Below, in pieces: positions 17,777 to 26,446 of a stretch of DNA of 64,000 bases. The translations under genes were made by a program, and so were the position numbers. Source of the stretch: Rhizobium sp. Leaf371. GTDB taxonomy: Bacteria > Pseudomonadota > Alphaproteobacteria > Rhizobiales > Rhizobiaceae. The first letter of the stretch is position 1, and each line of letters begins with the position of its first letter. The notes beneath the pieces were generated by a model. That model worked only from the letters and a program-made list of their open reading frames with translations, did not search any database and was not told the DNA's origin. The stretch lies in the NCBI RefSeq assembly GCF_001424045.1, contig NZ_LMQB01000003.1:83870-147869 (forward strand), given 5' to 3'.

Positions 17777-18910
17777 ATGATGATGATCAACCGCTTTTCC
17801 ATGAACCGCCGACAGTTTCTCCAGGCCTCCGCCGCGGGCCTTGCGACGGTCGCCGTGCCGGGCCTCACCGGGTCAACCGCTTTCGCGCAGGAAGCGCTCA
17901 CCGTCGGCTTCATCTATGTCGGGCCAAAGGACGACTACGGCTACAACCAAGCGCATGCCGAAGGTGCCGCTGTCATCAAGGCCATGCCGGGCATCACGGT
18001 CGTGGAGGAGGAAAACGTGCCCGAGACCGTCGATGTCCAGAAGACGATGGAATCGATGATCAACCTCGACGGCGCTTCGCTCATCTTCCCGACCTCCTTC
18101 GGATATTTCGATCCCCACATGCTGGCGATGGCGGCAAAATATCCCGACACCCAGTTCCGCCATTGCGGCGGCCTGTGGCAGGAGAGCAAGCACCCCGCCA
18201 ATACCGGATCCTATTTCGGCTTTATCCATCAGGGCCAGTATCTGAACGGCATCGCCGCCGGCCACGCCTCCAAAAGCAAGAAGATCGGCTTCGTGGGGGC
18301 CAAGCCGATCCCGCAGGTGCTGCAGAACGTCAATGCCTTCCTGCTCGGCGCCCGCTCGGTCGATCCCGCCATCACCTGCCAGGTCATCTTCACCGGCGAA
18401 TGGTCGCTCGCCATCAAGGAGGCCGAGGCGACCAATGCACTGGTCGATCAGGGCGTCGACGTCATCACCTGCCATGTCGACAGCCCGAAGGTGGTGGTCG
18501 AGACCGCCGCCGGCCGCGGCGCCTTCGTCTGCGGCTACCACGCCAACCAGAGCCCGCTTGCGCCCGAAAAATACCTGACCGGCGCAGAATGGGCCTGGGG
18601 CAATGTCTACGCCGATTTCATCAAGACGGCGCAGGCCGGCGAAAAGCTCGGCAATTTCGTACGCGGCGGCCTGAAGGACGGCTTCGTCAAGATGAGCCCG
18701 CTCGGCCCCGGCGTGCCGGAGGAGGGTCGCAAGGCCTTCGAGGCGGCCCATGCCGAGGCGATGACCGGCAAGCTCTCGGTGTTCAAGGGCCCTTTGAAGG
18801 ACAACAAGGGCAATGCCGTGATCCCCGCCGACAAGGCTTATGCCGAGGACGCGATCGATCTGGAAAGCATGGCCTATCTGGTCGAGGGCGTCGTCGGTTC
18901 GACCTCCTGA
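17777..18910 (+). CDS. BMP family ABC transporter substrate-binding protein, Tat-exported
   Basis: A 377-residue periplasmic binding protein of the BmpA/Med family, which usually binds purine nucleosides. A twin-arginine signal is visible as MNRRQFLQASAAGLATVAVP, with cleavage near AFA-QEA. The mature protein begins LTVGFIYVGPKDDYGYNQAH, a BMP hallmark, and continues with HCGGLWQES and GQYLNGIAAGHASKSKKIGF. The ATG at 17777 follows a GGGGAAC stretch. It leads an operon with two BMP-type permeases and a double ATPase, interleaved with cyanuric acid and biuret amidohydrolases. The ligand is therefore probably cyanuric acid, biuret or a related N-rich heterocycle, by inference from context. Confidence 0.9.
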   Translation: MMMINRFSMNRRQFLQASAAGLATVAVPGLTGSTAFAQEALTVGFIYVGPKDDYGYNQAHAEGAAVIKAMPGITVVEEENVPETVDVQKTMESMINLDGASLIFPTSFGYFDPHMLAMAAKYPDTQFRHCGGLWQESKHPANTGSYFGFIHQGQYLNGIAAGHASKSKKIGFVGAKPIPQVLQNVNAFLLGARSVDPAITCQVIFTGEWSLAIKEAEATNALVDQGVDVITCHVDSPKVVVETAAGRGAFVCGYHANQSPLAPEKYLTGAEWAWGNVYADFIKTAQAGEKLGNFVRGGLKDGFVKMSPLGPGVPEEGRKAFEAAHAEAMTGKLSVFKGPLKDNKGNAVIPADKAYAEDAIDLESMAYLVEGVVGSTS

Positions 18911-18968
18911 CATCGTCTGACGCCGGAACCCCCGTAAAGCCTGATCATCCCGTCAACGGAGACGCGTC

Positions 18969-20114
18969 ATGACAGTCGAAGCCAATAACTCGGCCCTGTC
19001 GCTGGAACCCGGCGGGGTCTCGTCCTTCCGCCCGGCTCTCGAATGGCTGGCGCGGCGGGCAGAGCCCGTGGTCATTGGCCTTGCCGCCATCCTTACCGGT
19101 CTGGCTCTGTTCTCGGTCTTCATCCTCGCGATCGGCAAGTCGCCGGTCGCGCTGTTCCAGATCATATATGCCGGCGGCTTCGGCAGCTGGTTCTCGCTCC
19201 AGAACAGCCTTTCGCGGGCAGCCCCCCTGCTTCTCACCGCGCTCTGCGTGGCTTTGCCGGCGCGGCTCGGCCTCGTCATCATCGGCGGCGAGGGGGCGCT
19301 GGTGCTCGGCGGCGTCGCGGCCGCGGCGATCGCCACGCCGCTCACCGGCATCCTCCCGCCTTATCCGGCGCTCGTCGGCATGGCGCTCGCCGCGATGCTC
19401 GGCGGCGGCATCTGGATCGGCGCGGTGGGGTTCCTGCGCCATTATCGCGGCGTCAACGAGACGATCTCGTCGCTGCTGCTCTCCTATATCGCCATCGCGC
19501 TGATGAACCAGCTGGTGGAAGGGCCGCTGCGCGATCCCGCCAGCCTCAACAAGCCGTCCACCTTTCCCCTGCCGGCAGACTACAGGATCGGCGCCATTCC
19601 GGGCATGGACGTTCATTGGGGCCTGATCATCGCGGTGGTCGCCTGCGTCCTCTCCTATGTCCTGATCGAGGCAACGCGCTTCGGCTTTGCCGCACGCATG
19701 GCGGGCGGCAATGTGCGGGCCGCGCAGATCCAGGGCCTGCCGGTCGGCCGGCTCATCGTCGGCTTCACGGCCATCGCCGGCAGTTTCGCAGGCCTCGCCG
19801 GCATGCTGGAGGTCGCCGCCGTGCAGGGCAGCGCCAATGCGTCGCTCGCCGCCGGCTATGGCTATACGGGCATCCTCGTCGCCTTCCTCGCCCGGCACAA
19901 TCCGCTGGCCATCATTCCCATCGCCGTCCTGCTCGGCGGACTGGAGGCGTCCGGCGGCCTGATCCAGCGGCGAATGGGGCTACCCGATGCCACGGTGGTC
20001 GCGCTGCAAGGCACGCTCTTCATCGTCATCCTCTTCTGCGAGACCTTCTACGGCCGCTTCAAGGTCTTCAATCCCGATCTCTGGCCGGACATCCGGAAAG
20101 GAAACCGGACATGA
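18969..20114 (+). CDS. ABC transporter permease, BMP/nucleoside type (YufP-like)
   Basis: A 381-residue multi-pass inner-membrane protein of the branched-chain/nucleoside permease superfamily. A cytoplasmic N-terminus precedes about ten hydrophobic helices. Family segments visible are LVIIGGEGALVLGGVAAAAI, YRGVNETISSLLLSYIAIAL and GYGYTGILVAFLARHNPLAI. It pairs with the next permease, whose ATG overlaps its stop codon (20111-20114). Together they form the channel for the substrate delivered by the BMP binding protein. Confidence 0.92.
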   Translation: MTVEANNSALSLEPGGVSSFRPALEWLARRAEPVVIGLAAILTGLALFSVFILAIGKSPVALFQIIYAGGFGSWFSLQNSLSRAAPLLLTALCVALPARLGLVIIGGEGALVLGGVAAAAIATPLTGILPPYPALVGMALAAMLGGGIWIGAVGFLRHYRGVNETISSLLLSYIAIALMNQLVEGPLRDPASLNKPSTFPLPADYRIGAIPGMDVHWGLIIAVVACVLSYVLIEATRFGFAARMAGGNVRAAQIQGLPVGRLIVGFTAIAGSFAGLAGMLEVAAVQGSANASLAAGYGYTGILVAFLARHNPLAIIPIAVLLGGLEASGGLIQRRMGLPDATVVALQGTLFIVILFCETFYGRFKVFNPDLWPDIRKGNRT

Positions 20115-21037
20115 GCGAGACGGATATCGGCCTCTGGGGCGTGCCCCTCGCCATCATCGCGGGCGCCATCCGGGTCTCCACGCCCTTCATCTTCGTCTCG
20201 CTCGGCGAGGCCATCACCGAGCGTTCGGGCCGCATCAATCTCGGGCTCGAAGGTACGCTCGTCTTTGGCGCGATGACGGCCTATGCCGTGGCGGTGCTGA
20301 CGGGATCGCCGTGGCTCGGCGTGCTCGCGGCCATGGCTGCGGGCTCGGTCTTCGGGCTCATCCACGGCTTCATCTGCCGCTTTCCCCGGGTCAACGACAT
20401 CGCCATCGGCATCGCCATGATGCAGTTCGGGCTCGGCTTCGCCTTCTTCCTCGGCAAGCCCTTCATCCAGCCGTCGGCGCCGAAGCTGCCGTCCATTCCG
20501 CTCGGCGACTGGTCATCCTACCCGCAGGTGCAGGCGGCGCTGAACATCAACGTGCTGTTCTTCATCGGCTTCCTGCTGGCGCTCTTTCTCACCTGGGCAT
20601 TCCGCAACACGCGCCCGGGCCTCCTCCTGCGCGTCGTCGGCGACTCCACCGATGCCGCCCGCGCGATGGGAATCGATCCGGACCGCGTTCGTCTTCTCGC
20701 CACAGGGCTCGGCGGCGCACTGGCCGCCGTCGGCGGGGCCTATCTCTCGCTCTATTATCCCGGCTCCTGGAACGAAGGCATCTCGTCCGGCCAAGGCCTT
20801 ATGGCGGTCGCGCTCGTCATCTTCGCCCGCTGGAACCCGATCAACTGTTTTCTCGCGGCTCTCCTCTTCGGCGGCACCGGCGCGCTCGGGCCGGCGCTTC
20901 AATCGGTCGGCGTGACGCAAGGCTACTATCTCTTCTATGCGGCGCCCTACGTTCTGACGCTTGCCATCCTCATTGCCACATCTTCGCCCCATCGCGCACT
21001 GTCCGGCGCACCGGGCGAGCTCTCCCTGACGAAATAG
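20111..21037 (+). CDS. ABC transporter permease, BMP/nucleoside type (YufQ-like)
   Basis: A 308-residue permease, second half of the channel. It contains the family stretches LGEAITERSGRINLGLEGTL, FPRVNDIAIGIAMMQFGLGF and GLMAVALVIFARWNPINCF. About nine helices are evident. Its start is fixed by overlap with the preceding permease stop. The operon then continues with a broken formamidase gene rather than the ATPase, which is encoded about 2.8 kb further on. The amidohydrolase genes are thus inserted between the transporter parts, a strong sign that uptake and breakdown are one function. Confidence 0.92.
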   Translation: MSETDIGLWGVPLAIIAGAIRVSTPFIFVSLGEAITERSGRINLGLEGTLVFGAMTAYAVAVLTGSPWLGVLAAMAAGSVFGLIHGFICRFPRVNDIAIGIAMMQFGLGFAFFLGKPFIQPSAPKLPSIPLGDWSSYPQVQAALNINVLFFIGFLLALFLTWAFRNTRPGLLLRVVGDSTDAARAMGIDPDRVRLLATGLGGALAAVGGAYLSLYYPGSWNEGISSGQGLMAVALVIFARWNPINCFLAALLFGGTGALGPALQSVGVTQGYYLFYAAPYVLTLAILIATSSPHRALSGAPGELSLTK

Positions 21038-21049
21038 AGGAATTTGCGC

Positions 21050-22067
21050 ATGAACGGTCTGGGTGGTCTCAACATATCGCAACACGGCGTCGGCATCGGT
21101 CTCGTGCAGCTGCAACTGCCCTTGACCGTGACGAAGGCGGACTTAGCCCGCCAGACGCAGCTGGTCGTCGATCTCGTGGCCAAGGCCCGGCGTAACCAGC
21201 CCGGCATGGATCTCGTGGTCTTCCCGGAATATGCCCTGCACGGCCTCTCCATGGACATCAACCCCGAGATCATGTGCGATCTCGACGGACCCGAGGTCGC
21301 GGCCTTCAAGACGGCCTGCAGGGAGAACGCGATCTGGGGATGCTTCTCGATCATGGAGCGGAATCCAGGTGGTATGCCGTATAATTCCGGCATCGTGATC
21401 GACGATCAGGGCGAACTGAAGCTCTATTACCGCAAGATGCACCCGTGGGTACCCGTCGAGCCCTGGGAGCCGGGCGATCTCGGCATTCCCGTCATCGACG
21501 GGCCGAAGGGTGCCAAGCTCGCGCTCATCATCTGCCATGACGGCATGTTTCCGGAGATGGCGCGCGAATGCGCCTACAAGGGCGCCGAGATCATGATCCG
21601 CACGGCTGGCTATACCGCGCCGATCCGCGAGTCCTGGCGCTTCACCAACCAGTCGAATGCCTTCTGCAACCTCATGGTCACCGCCAGCGTCTGCATGTGC
21701 GGCTCGGACGGCACGTTCGACAGCATGGGCGAAGGCATGATCTGCGATTTCGAGGGTACGATCATCGCGCATGGCACATCGGGGCGGGTCAACGAGATCA
21801 TCACGGCGGAGGTCCGGCCGGATCTGGTGCGCGAGGCGCGGCTCGGCTGGGGGGGTGGAAAACAACATCTACCAGATCGGCCATCGCGGCTATGTCGCGG
21901 TCGCCGGCGGTGCGGGCGATGCGCCCTACAGCTACATGCACGACCTCGTCGCCGGCACTTATCGGCTGCCCTGGGAGGACGACGTGAAGGTCACCGACGG
22001 CACCCCCTGCGGCTTTGAAAAACCCACCCGGAAATACGGCGAGAGCGCCAAACTGGCTGCGGAATAG
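21050..22067 (+). pseudogene. formamidase / aliphatic amidase family gene with a single-base frameshift
   Basis: The sequence encodes a nitrilase-superfamily amidase close to formamidase (AmiF/FmdA; formamide to formate and ammonia), about 338 residues if intact. The catalytic triad is present: E60 in VVFPEYALHG, K129 in YYRKMHPW and C162 in LIICHDGMFP. After REARLGWG a run of seven G (21849-21855) shifts the frame. Six G would restore WGVENNIYQIGHRGYVAVAG and the normal C-terminus to the stop at 22067. As given, translation continues 54 codons out of frame to 22018. This is either a true mutation, a slippage-prone site or a sequencing error in a homopolymer. It follows the permease by 12 bp. 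Confidence 0.85.
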
Positions 22068-22078
22068 GAGAGAAGATC

Positions 22079-22780
22079 ATGGATGCGATCACCGAAACCG
22101 CTGGACGCTACATCACCGCCGACCCCTATCCCTGGCCCTATAACGGCCAGCTGCGGCCCGATAATACCGCGCTCGTGATCATCGACATGCAGACCGATTT
22201 CTGCGGCAAGGGCGGCTATGTCGATCACATGGGCTACGATCTCGCGCTCGTCCAGGCGCCGATCGCGCCGATCGGCGCGGTGCTCGCGGCCATGCGGGCC
22301 AAGGGCTACCACATCATCCACACGCGCGAGGGCCATCGACCGGATCTCGCCGACCTGCCGGCCAACAAGCGCTGGCGCTCGCAGCGCATCGGTGCCGGCA
22401 TCGGCGATCCCGGTCCCTGCGGCCGGATTCTGACGCGCGGCGAGCCCGGCTGGGACATCATCCCGGACCTTTATCCGATTGCCGGAGAGACGATCATCGA
22501 CAAGCCCGGCAAGGGCTCGTTCTGCGCCACCGATCTGGAGCTGATCCTGAACCAGAAGCGCATCGAAAACCTGATCCTCACCGGCATCACCACTGATGTC
22601 TGCGTCTCCACCACCATGCGGGAGGCCAATGATCGGGGCTTCGAATGCGTCATGCTGGAAGACTGCTGCGGCGCGACCGACTACGGCAACCACCTCGCCG
22701 CCATCAAGATGGTCAAAATGCAGGGCGGCGTCTTCGGCGCGGTGTCGAATTCCGCAAACCTGATCGAGGCCCTGCCCTGA
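22079..22780 (+). CDS. biuH: biuret amidohydrolase (isochorismatase-like cysteine hydrolase)
   Basis: A 233-residue enzyme that hydrolyses biuret to allophanate and ammonia. The catalytic residues match those reported for R. leguminosarum BiuH at identical numbers: D36 (in [11 protein letters not shown]), K142 (in [10 protein letters not shown]) and C175 (in [11 protein letters not shown]). The N-terminal stretch DPYPWPYNG and the loop [20 protein letters not shown] are the features separating BiuH from other isochorismatase-fold hydrolases. The ATG at 22079 follows AGGAGA. It overlaps the next gene by three bases (22780), which encodes the enzyme that supplies its substrate through carboxybiuret. 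Confidence 0.93.
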   Translation: MDAITETAGRYITADPYPWPYNGQLRPDNTALVIIDMQTDFCGKGGYVDHMGYDLALVQAPIAPIGAVLAAMRAKGYHIIHTREGHRPDLADLPANKRWRSQRIGAGIGDPGPCGRILTRGEPGWDIIPDLYPIAGETIIDKPGKGSFCATDLELILNQKRIENLILTGITTDVCVSTTMREANDRGFECVMLEDCCGATDYGNHLAAIKMVKMQGGVFGAVSNSANLIEALP

Positions 22781-23880
22781 TGGCCTTTTCGAAACCCGAG
22801 GTGCTGCAAGCCTCCGTCTGGCGGGTGCCGGCGAGCGGTCCGGCCGACGTGTCCGGCGTGGAGGCGCTGTTCGCCGCCGGGCTGAAGCCGGAGACGGTCG
22901 TCGCCATCCTCGGCAAGACAGAGGGCAATGGCTGCGTCAACGATTTCACCCGCGGCTATGCCACGGCGAGCTTCGAGGCGTTGTTTGCGCGGCAGGGTGT
23001 CGAGGCGCCCTGCCTCGTCATGTCCGGCGGAACGGAGGGCGCGCTGTCGCCGCACTGGACGGTTTTCGCCCGGGAAGCCGTGGCCGACGCATTGGAGGGG
23101 ACGACGGGAACGGCGCTCGCCATCGGCGCATCGCGCACTCCCCCCCTTCCCTTCCATCATCTCGGCCGCCGGGAGCAGGTGCGTCTCGTCGCGCAAGGCG
23201 TGACGGCCGCCATGGCGGATGCCGGTATCGACGACCCCGCAGACGTCCATTTCGTCCAGATCAAATGCCCGCTTCTGACGCTTGCGCGCATCGGTGAGGC
23301 CGATGCTGCGGGCGAGACGGTGGCGACCCGGGACACACTGAAATCCATGGGGCTGTCGCGCGGCGCCTCGGCCCTCGGCGTCGCCGTGGCGCTGGGTGAG
23401 ATCGACGCGAGCGAGATCGCCGACGCCGCCATCGGCGCCCGCCTCGACCTCTTTTCCCGCTGCGCCTCGACCTCGGCCGGCGTCGAACTGACCGATCACG
23501 AGATCGTCGTGCTCGGCATGAGCAAGTCCTGGCGCGGTCCGTTCGCCATCGACCACGCCGTGATGGCGAACGCCATCGACACGGCCCCGGTGAAAGCCGC
23601 ACACGCGCGCCTGCCAGACGCGGCGTGGCTCACGGCCGTTCTCGCCAAGGCGGAGCCCGACCCCTCCGGCATGGTCGGCGGGCGACGTCACACGATGCTG
23701 GACGATTCCGACATCGCCGGCACCCGTCACGCCCGCGCTTTCGTCGGCGGCGTGCTCGCCGGCGTCTTCGGCATGACAGACCTTTATGTCTCGGGCGGTG
23801 CGGAGCATCAGGGCCCGCCGGGCGGCGGGCCCGTCGCCATCATCGTGGAACGCGAGACCATCGGACAAAAGGAGAGCTGA
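22780..23880 (+). CDS. atzD: cyanuric acid amidohydrolase (ring-opening, AtzD/TrzD family)
   Basis: A 366-residue ring-opening amidohydrolase converting cyanuric acid to carboxybiuret, which decarboxylates to biuret. Its three-fold repeated structure is visible through the Lys/Ser pairs: K46 (ILGKTEGNG) with S82 (MSGGTEG), K162 (IKCPLL) with S232 (TSAGVEL) and K290 (LAKAEPD). The C-terminal metal-site loop GGAEHQGPPGGGP is present. The same family includes barbiturase, but the adjacent biuret and allophanate hydrolases make cyanuric acid the likely substrate. The gene overlaps biuH by three bases and is followed by the transporter ATPase gene after one base. Confidence 0.92.
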   Translation: MAFSKPEVLQASVWRVPASGPADVSGVEALFAAGLKPETVVAILGKTEGNGCVNDFTRGYATASFEALFARQGVEAPCLVMSGGTEGALSPHWTVFAREAVADALEGTTGTALAIGASRTPPLPFHHLGRREQVRLVAQGVTAAMADAGIDDPADVHFVQIKCPLLTLARIGEADAAGETVATRDTLKSMGLSRGASALGVAVALGEIDASEIADAAIGARLDLFSRCASTSAGVELTDHEIVVLGMSKSWRGPFAIDHAVMANAIDTAPVKAAHARLPDAAWLTAVLAKAEPDPSGMVGGRRHTMLDDSDIAGTRHARAFVGGVLAGVFGMTDLYVSGGAEHQGPPGGGPVAIIVERETIGQKES

Positions 23881-23881
23881 C

Positions 23882-25432
23882 ATGCCTGTCATTCGCGATA
23901 CCCCGGTTCCGCCCTCGGGAACGGCCGTCGGCATCGAGACCATCGGCATGACCATGCGCTTCGGCAGCTTCACGGCGCTGGACGACGTGTCGATCCGCGT
24001 GCCCGCCGGCTCCTTCCATGCGCTGCTCGGCGAAAACGGCGCCGGCAAGTCGACGCTGGTCAAATGCATCATGGGCTTCTACCACGCGACTTCGGGTTCG
24101 CTGGTGGTCGATGGTCGCGAGGTCTCCGTCGCCTCGCCGCGCGATGCCGCCACCGTCGGCCTCGGCATGGTCTACCAGCATTTCACCCTCGTCCCCTCGC
24201 TGACCGGCGCCGAAAACCTCGTCATCAGCCGCGCGGACGTGCCGGCGGTGATCAACTGGGGACAAGAGCGCAAAGACCTCGCGCGTTTCATGGAACGCAT
24301 GCCGTTCCGGATCCCGCTCGACCGGCCGGTGCGCGAGCTTGCCGCCGGCGAGAAGCAGAAGCTCGAAATCGTCAAGCAACTCTACCTCGGTCGCTCCTTC
24401 CTGATCCTCGACGAACCCACATCCGTCCTGACGCCGGCGGAGGCCGACGAGATGCTGGGGCTCGTGCGTGGGCTGACGGACAGCGGCGGGCTGACCGTCC
24501 TGATGATCTCCCACAAGTTCCACGAAATCACCAAGTTCGCCGACGCCGTCTCCATCCTGCGCCGCGGCAAGCTGGTCGGTGCCGGCGCGATCGGCGATCT
24601 TTCCACCGCCGACATGGCGGCCCTGATGATCGGCGATGTGAAGCTTGCCGAACTCGACAGCCGTGCACCGGTTGCTGACACGGCGGACACGGTGCTGCGT
24701 CTCTCCCGCGTGAAGGCGCCGGATCGTTCCGGACTGAAGACCATCGAGATCGACGACCTTGCGGTGCGCGCGGGCGAGATCGTCGGCATCGCCGGCATTT
24801 CCGGCAACGGGCAGAAGGAGGTGACCGAGCTTCTGGCCGGCCAGCGGCCGACCTCGACCGGCACCATCGAGGTCAACGGTGCGGCCTATGGCGCGACCCG
24901 TGCGGAGACGCGCAAAAACAATGTCCGCTTCATCCCGGAGGAGCCGCTGCAGAATGCCTGCGCGCCGCGCATGACGGTGAGCGAGAACCTCTCCTTCCGT
25001 ACCTTCGACCTCAAGCCCGATGGCGGGCAGGCGATCTGGCTTTCCAAGGCCGGCATGAAGGCGCGGGCGACAACGCTCATCTCCGACTTCAAGGTGAAGA
25101 CGGCGTCCGCCTCGTCGCCCATCGCCGCCCTTTCGGGCGGCAATGTTCAGCGTGCCGTGCTCGCCCGGGAACTCACGGGCGATGTCGATCTGCTGATCGT
25201 CTCCAACCCCTGTTTCGGGCTCGATTTCTCGGCGGTCGCCGAAATTCGCGCCCGCATCATGAAGGCGCGCAATTCCGGCACGGCCGTGCTGCTGTTGTCG
25301 GAAGATCTGGACGAGCTTCTGGAACTCTCCGACCGCATCGTCGTCATCTCGGAAGGCCGGCTCGTCTACGAGACGGCGGCGCGCGGCGCCGATATCGGCG
25401 TCATAGGGGCGCATATGGCGGGGCATCACTGA
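23882..25432 (+). CDS. ABC transporter ATPase with two nucleotide-binding domains, BMP/nucleoside type
   Basis: A 516-residue cytoplasmic motor for the BMP importer. Domain 1 (about 20-250) has Walker A LGENGAGKSTL, Walker B FLILDEPT and an unusual signature LAAGEKQ in place of LSxGE/LSGGQ. Domain 2 (about 270-510) has a degenerate Walker A (GISGNGQKE), signature LSGGNVQR and the segment LLIVSNPCFGLDF lacking the usual Walker B glutamate. A degenerate second site is typical of sugar and nucleoside importers. The TGATG junction with the next gene (25430-25434) indicates coupled translation. Confidence 0.9.
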   Translation: MPVIRDTPVPPSGTAVGIETIGMTMRFGSFTALDDVSIRVPAGSFHALLGENGAGKSTLVKCIMGFYHATSGSLVVDGREVSVASPRDAATVGLGMVYQHFTLVPSLTGAENLVISRADVPAVINWGQERKDLARFMERMPFRIPLDRPVRELAAGEKQKLEIVKQLYLGRSFLILDEPTSVLTPAEADEMLGLVRGLTDSGGLTVLMISHKFHEITKFADAVSILRRGKLVGAGAIGDLSTADMAALMIGDVKLAELDSRAPVADTADTVLRLSRVKAPDRSGLKTIEIDDLAVRAGEIVGIAGISGNGQKEVTELLAGQRPTSTGTIEVNGAAYGATRAETRKNNVRFIPEEPLQNACAPRMTVSENLSFRTFDLKPDGGQAIWLSKAGMKARATTLISDFKVKTASASSPIAALSGGNVQRAVLARELTGDVDLLIVSNPCFGLDFSAVAEIRARIMKARNSGTAVLLLSEDLDELLELSDRIVVISEGRLVYETAARGADIGVIGAHMAGHH

Positions 25433-26100
25433 TGGCGGAGATCACGGCAGAACCCTTCGCCTTCCCGGCACGCTCTGGCGAGATGGCGCTCGTCGTCATC
25501 GACATGCAGCGCGATTTCGCAGAGCCCGGCGGCTTCGGCGCGAGCCTCGGCAACGACGTTTCCCGCATCGGCCGGATCGTGCCGGACGTGAAACGCCTAA
25601 TCGAGGGCTTTCGCACCGCCGGCCTGCCGGTGATCCACACGATGGAGTGCCACCGGCCCGATCTTTCCGACCTGCCACCCGCCAAGCGCGACCGCGGTAG
25701 CCCGGCGCTGCGGATCGGCGACGAGGGCCCGATGGGGCGCGTGCTGATCGTCGGAGAACCCGGCACGGCCATCCTGCCCGAACTCGCGCCCATCGACGGC
25801 GAGATCGTGATCGAGAAGCCTGGCAAAGGCGCTTTCTACGCGACCCCGCTCGGCGAGATCCTGAAACAGAAGGGCATCACCCAGCTCGTTTTTGCCGGCG
25901 TCACCACCGAGGTCTGCGTGCAGACGACCATGCGCGAGGCCAACGATCGCGGCTATGAATGCCTGCTCTGCGAGGAGGCGACCGAAAGCTACTTCCCCGA
26001 CTTCAAGGCCGCGACCCTCGCCATGATCCGCGCCCAGGGCGCCATCGTCGGCTGGACGGCGCATCTCGACGACATTCTGAAAGGACTGCCTCATGCCTGA
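25432..26100 (+). CDS. second isochorismatase-like cysteine hydrolase, BiuH/RutB-like
   Basis: A 222-residue amidohydrolase paralogous to the upstream biuH product. The catalytic set is visible: Asp in ALVVIDMQRDF, Lys in VIEKPGKGAF and Cys in GVTTEVCVQTT. It shares the EANDRGYECLLCEEATESYF segment common to ureidoacrylate and allantoin-type hydrolases and lacks the long N-terminal arm of BiuH. It may act on another carbamoylated amide released in the same pathway or may be a spare biuret hydrolase; the substrate is not readable. It overlaps the following cupin gene by 8 bp. Confidence 0.85.
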   Translation: MAEITAEPFAFPARSGEMALVVIDMQRDFAEPGGFGASLGNDVSRIGRIVPDVKRLIEGFRTAGLPVIHTMECHRPDLSDLPPAKRDRGSPALRIGDEGPMGRVLIVGEPGTAILPELAPIDGEIVIEKPGKGAFYATPLGEILKQKGITQLVFAGVTTEVCVQTTMREANDRGYECLLCEEATESYFPDFKAATLAMIRAQGAIVGWTAHLDDILKGLPHA

Positions 26101-26446
26101 AACCACCCGCGATTTCTCACCCTCGGGCGGCTGGAAGGATCTTGCCTATGAGGCCTTCCGGCAAGGCGTGACGATCCACTGGATCAAACGTTTCGATGGC
26201 GACCAGCCGGGCGTGGCGCTGCTGAAGTACGAGTCCGGCGCCTCGGTGCCGCGCCACAGGCATGAAGGGCTCGAAACCATCCTCGTTCTCGAAGGCGTGC
26301 AGTCGGACGAGACGGGCGATTATGGCGAAGGCCGCTATATCGTGAATGCGATGGGAACCGAGCATTCCGTCTGGAGCAAAGCGGGATGCGTGGTGCTGAT
26401 CCAGTGGGACCGGCCCGTGACGATCCTCGAGGAGGACAGGACATGA
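26093..26446 (+). CDS. cupin domain protein, ChrR-like
   Basis: A 117-residue single-domain cupin. Metal-ligand motifs are visible: PRHRHEGLETILVLEGV gives two histidines and a glutamate, and NAMGTEHSVWS gives the later histidine. The fold resembles the C-terminal cupin of the anti-sigma protein ChrR, but the sigma-binding N-terminal zinc domain is absent, so a direct enzymatic or metabolite-sensing role is more likely. It is wedged between the second cysteine hydrolase and allophanate hydrolase, overlapping both genes by a few bases, so it is made with them. Confidence 0.8.
   Translation: MPETTRDFSPSGGWKDLAYEAFRQGVTIHWIKRFDGDQPGVALLKYESGASVPRHRHEGLETILVLEGVQSDETGDYGEGRYIVNAMGTEHSVWSKAGCVVLIQWDRPVTILEEDRT

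Noticed and set aside
22780..23880. Barbiturase as the product of the ring-opening amidohydrolase gene
   Set aside because: Barbiturase shares the fold, but the flanking biuret and allophanate hydrolases, with no ureidomalonase gene, favour cyanuric acid. Not fully excluded.
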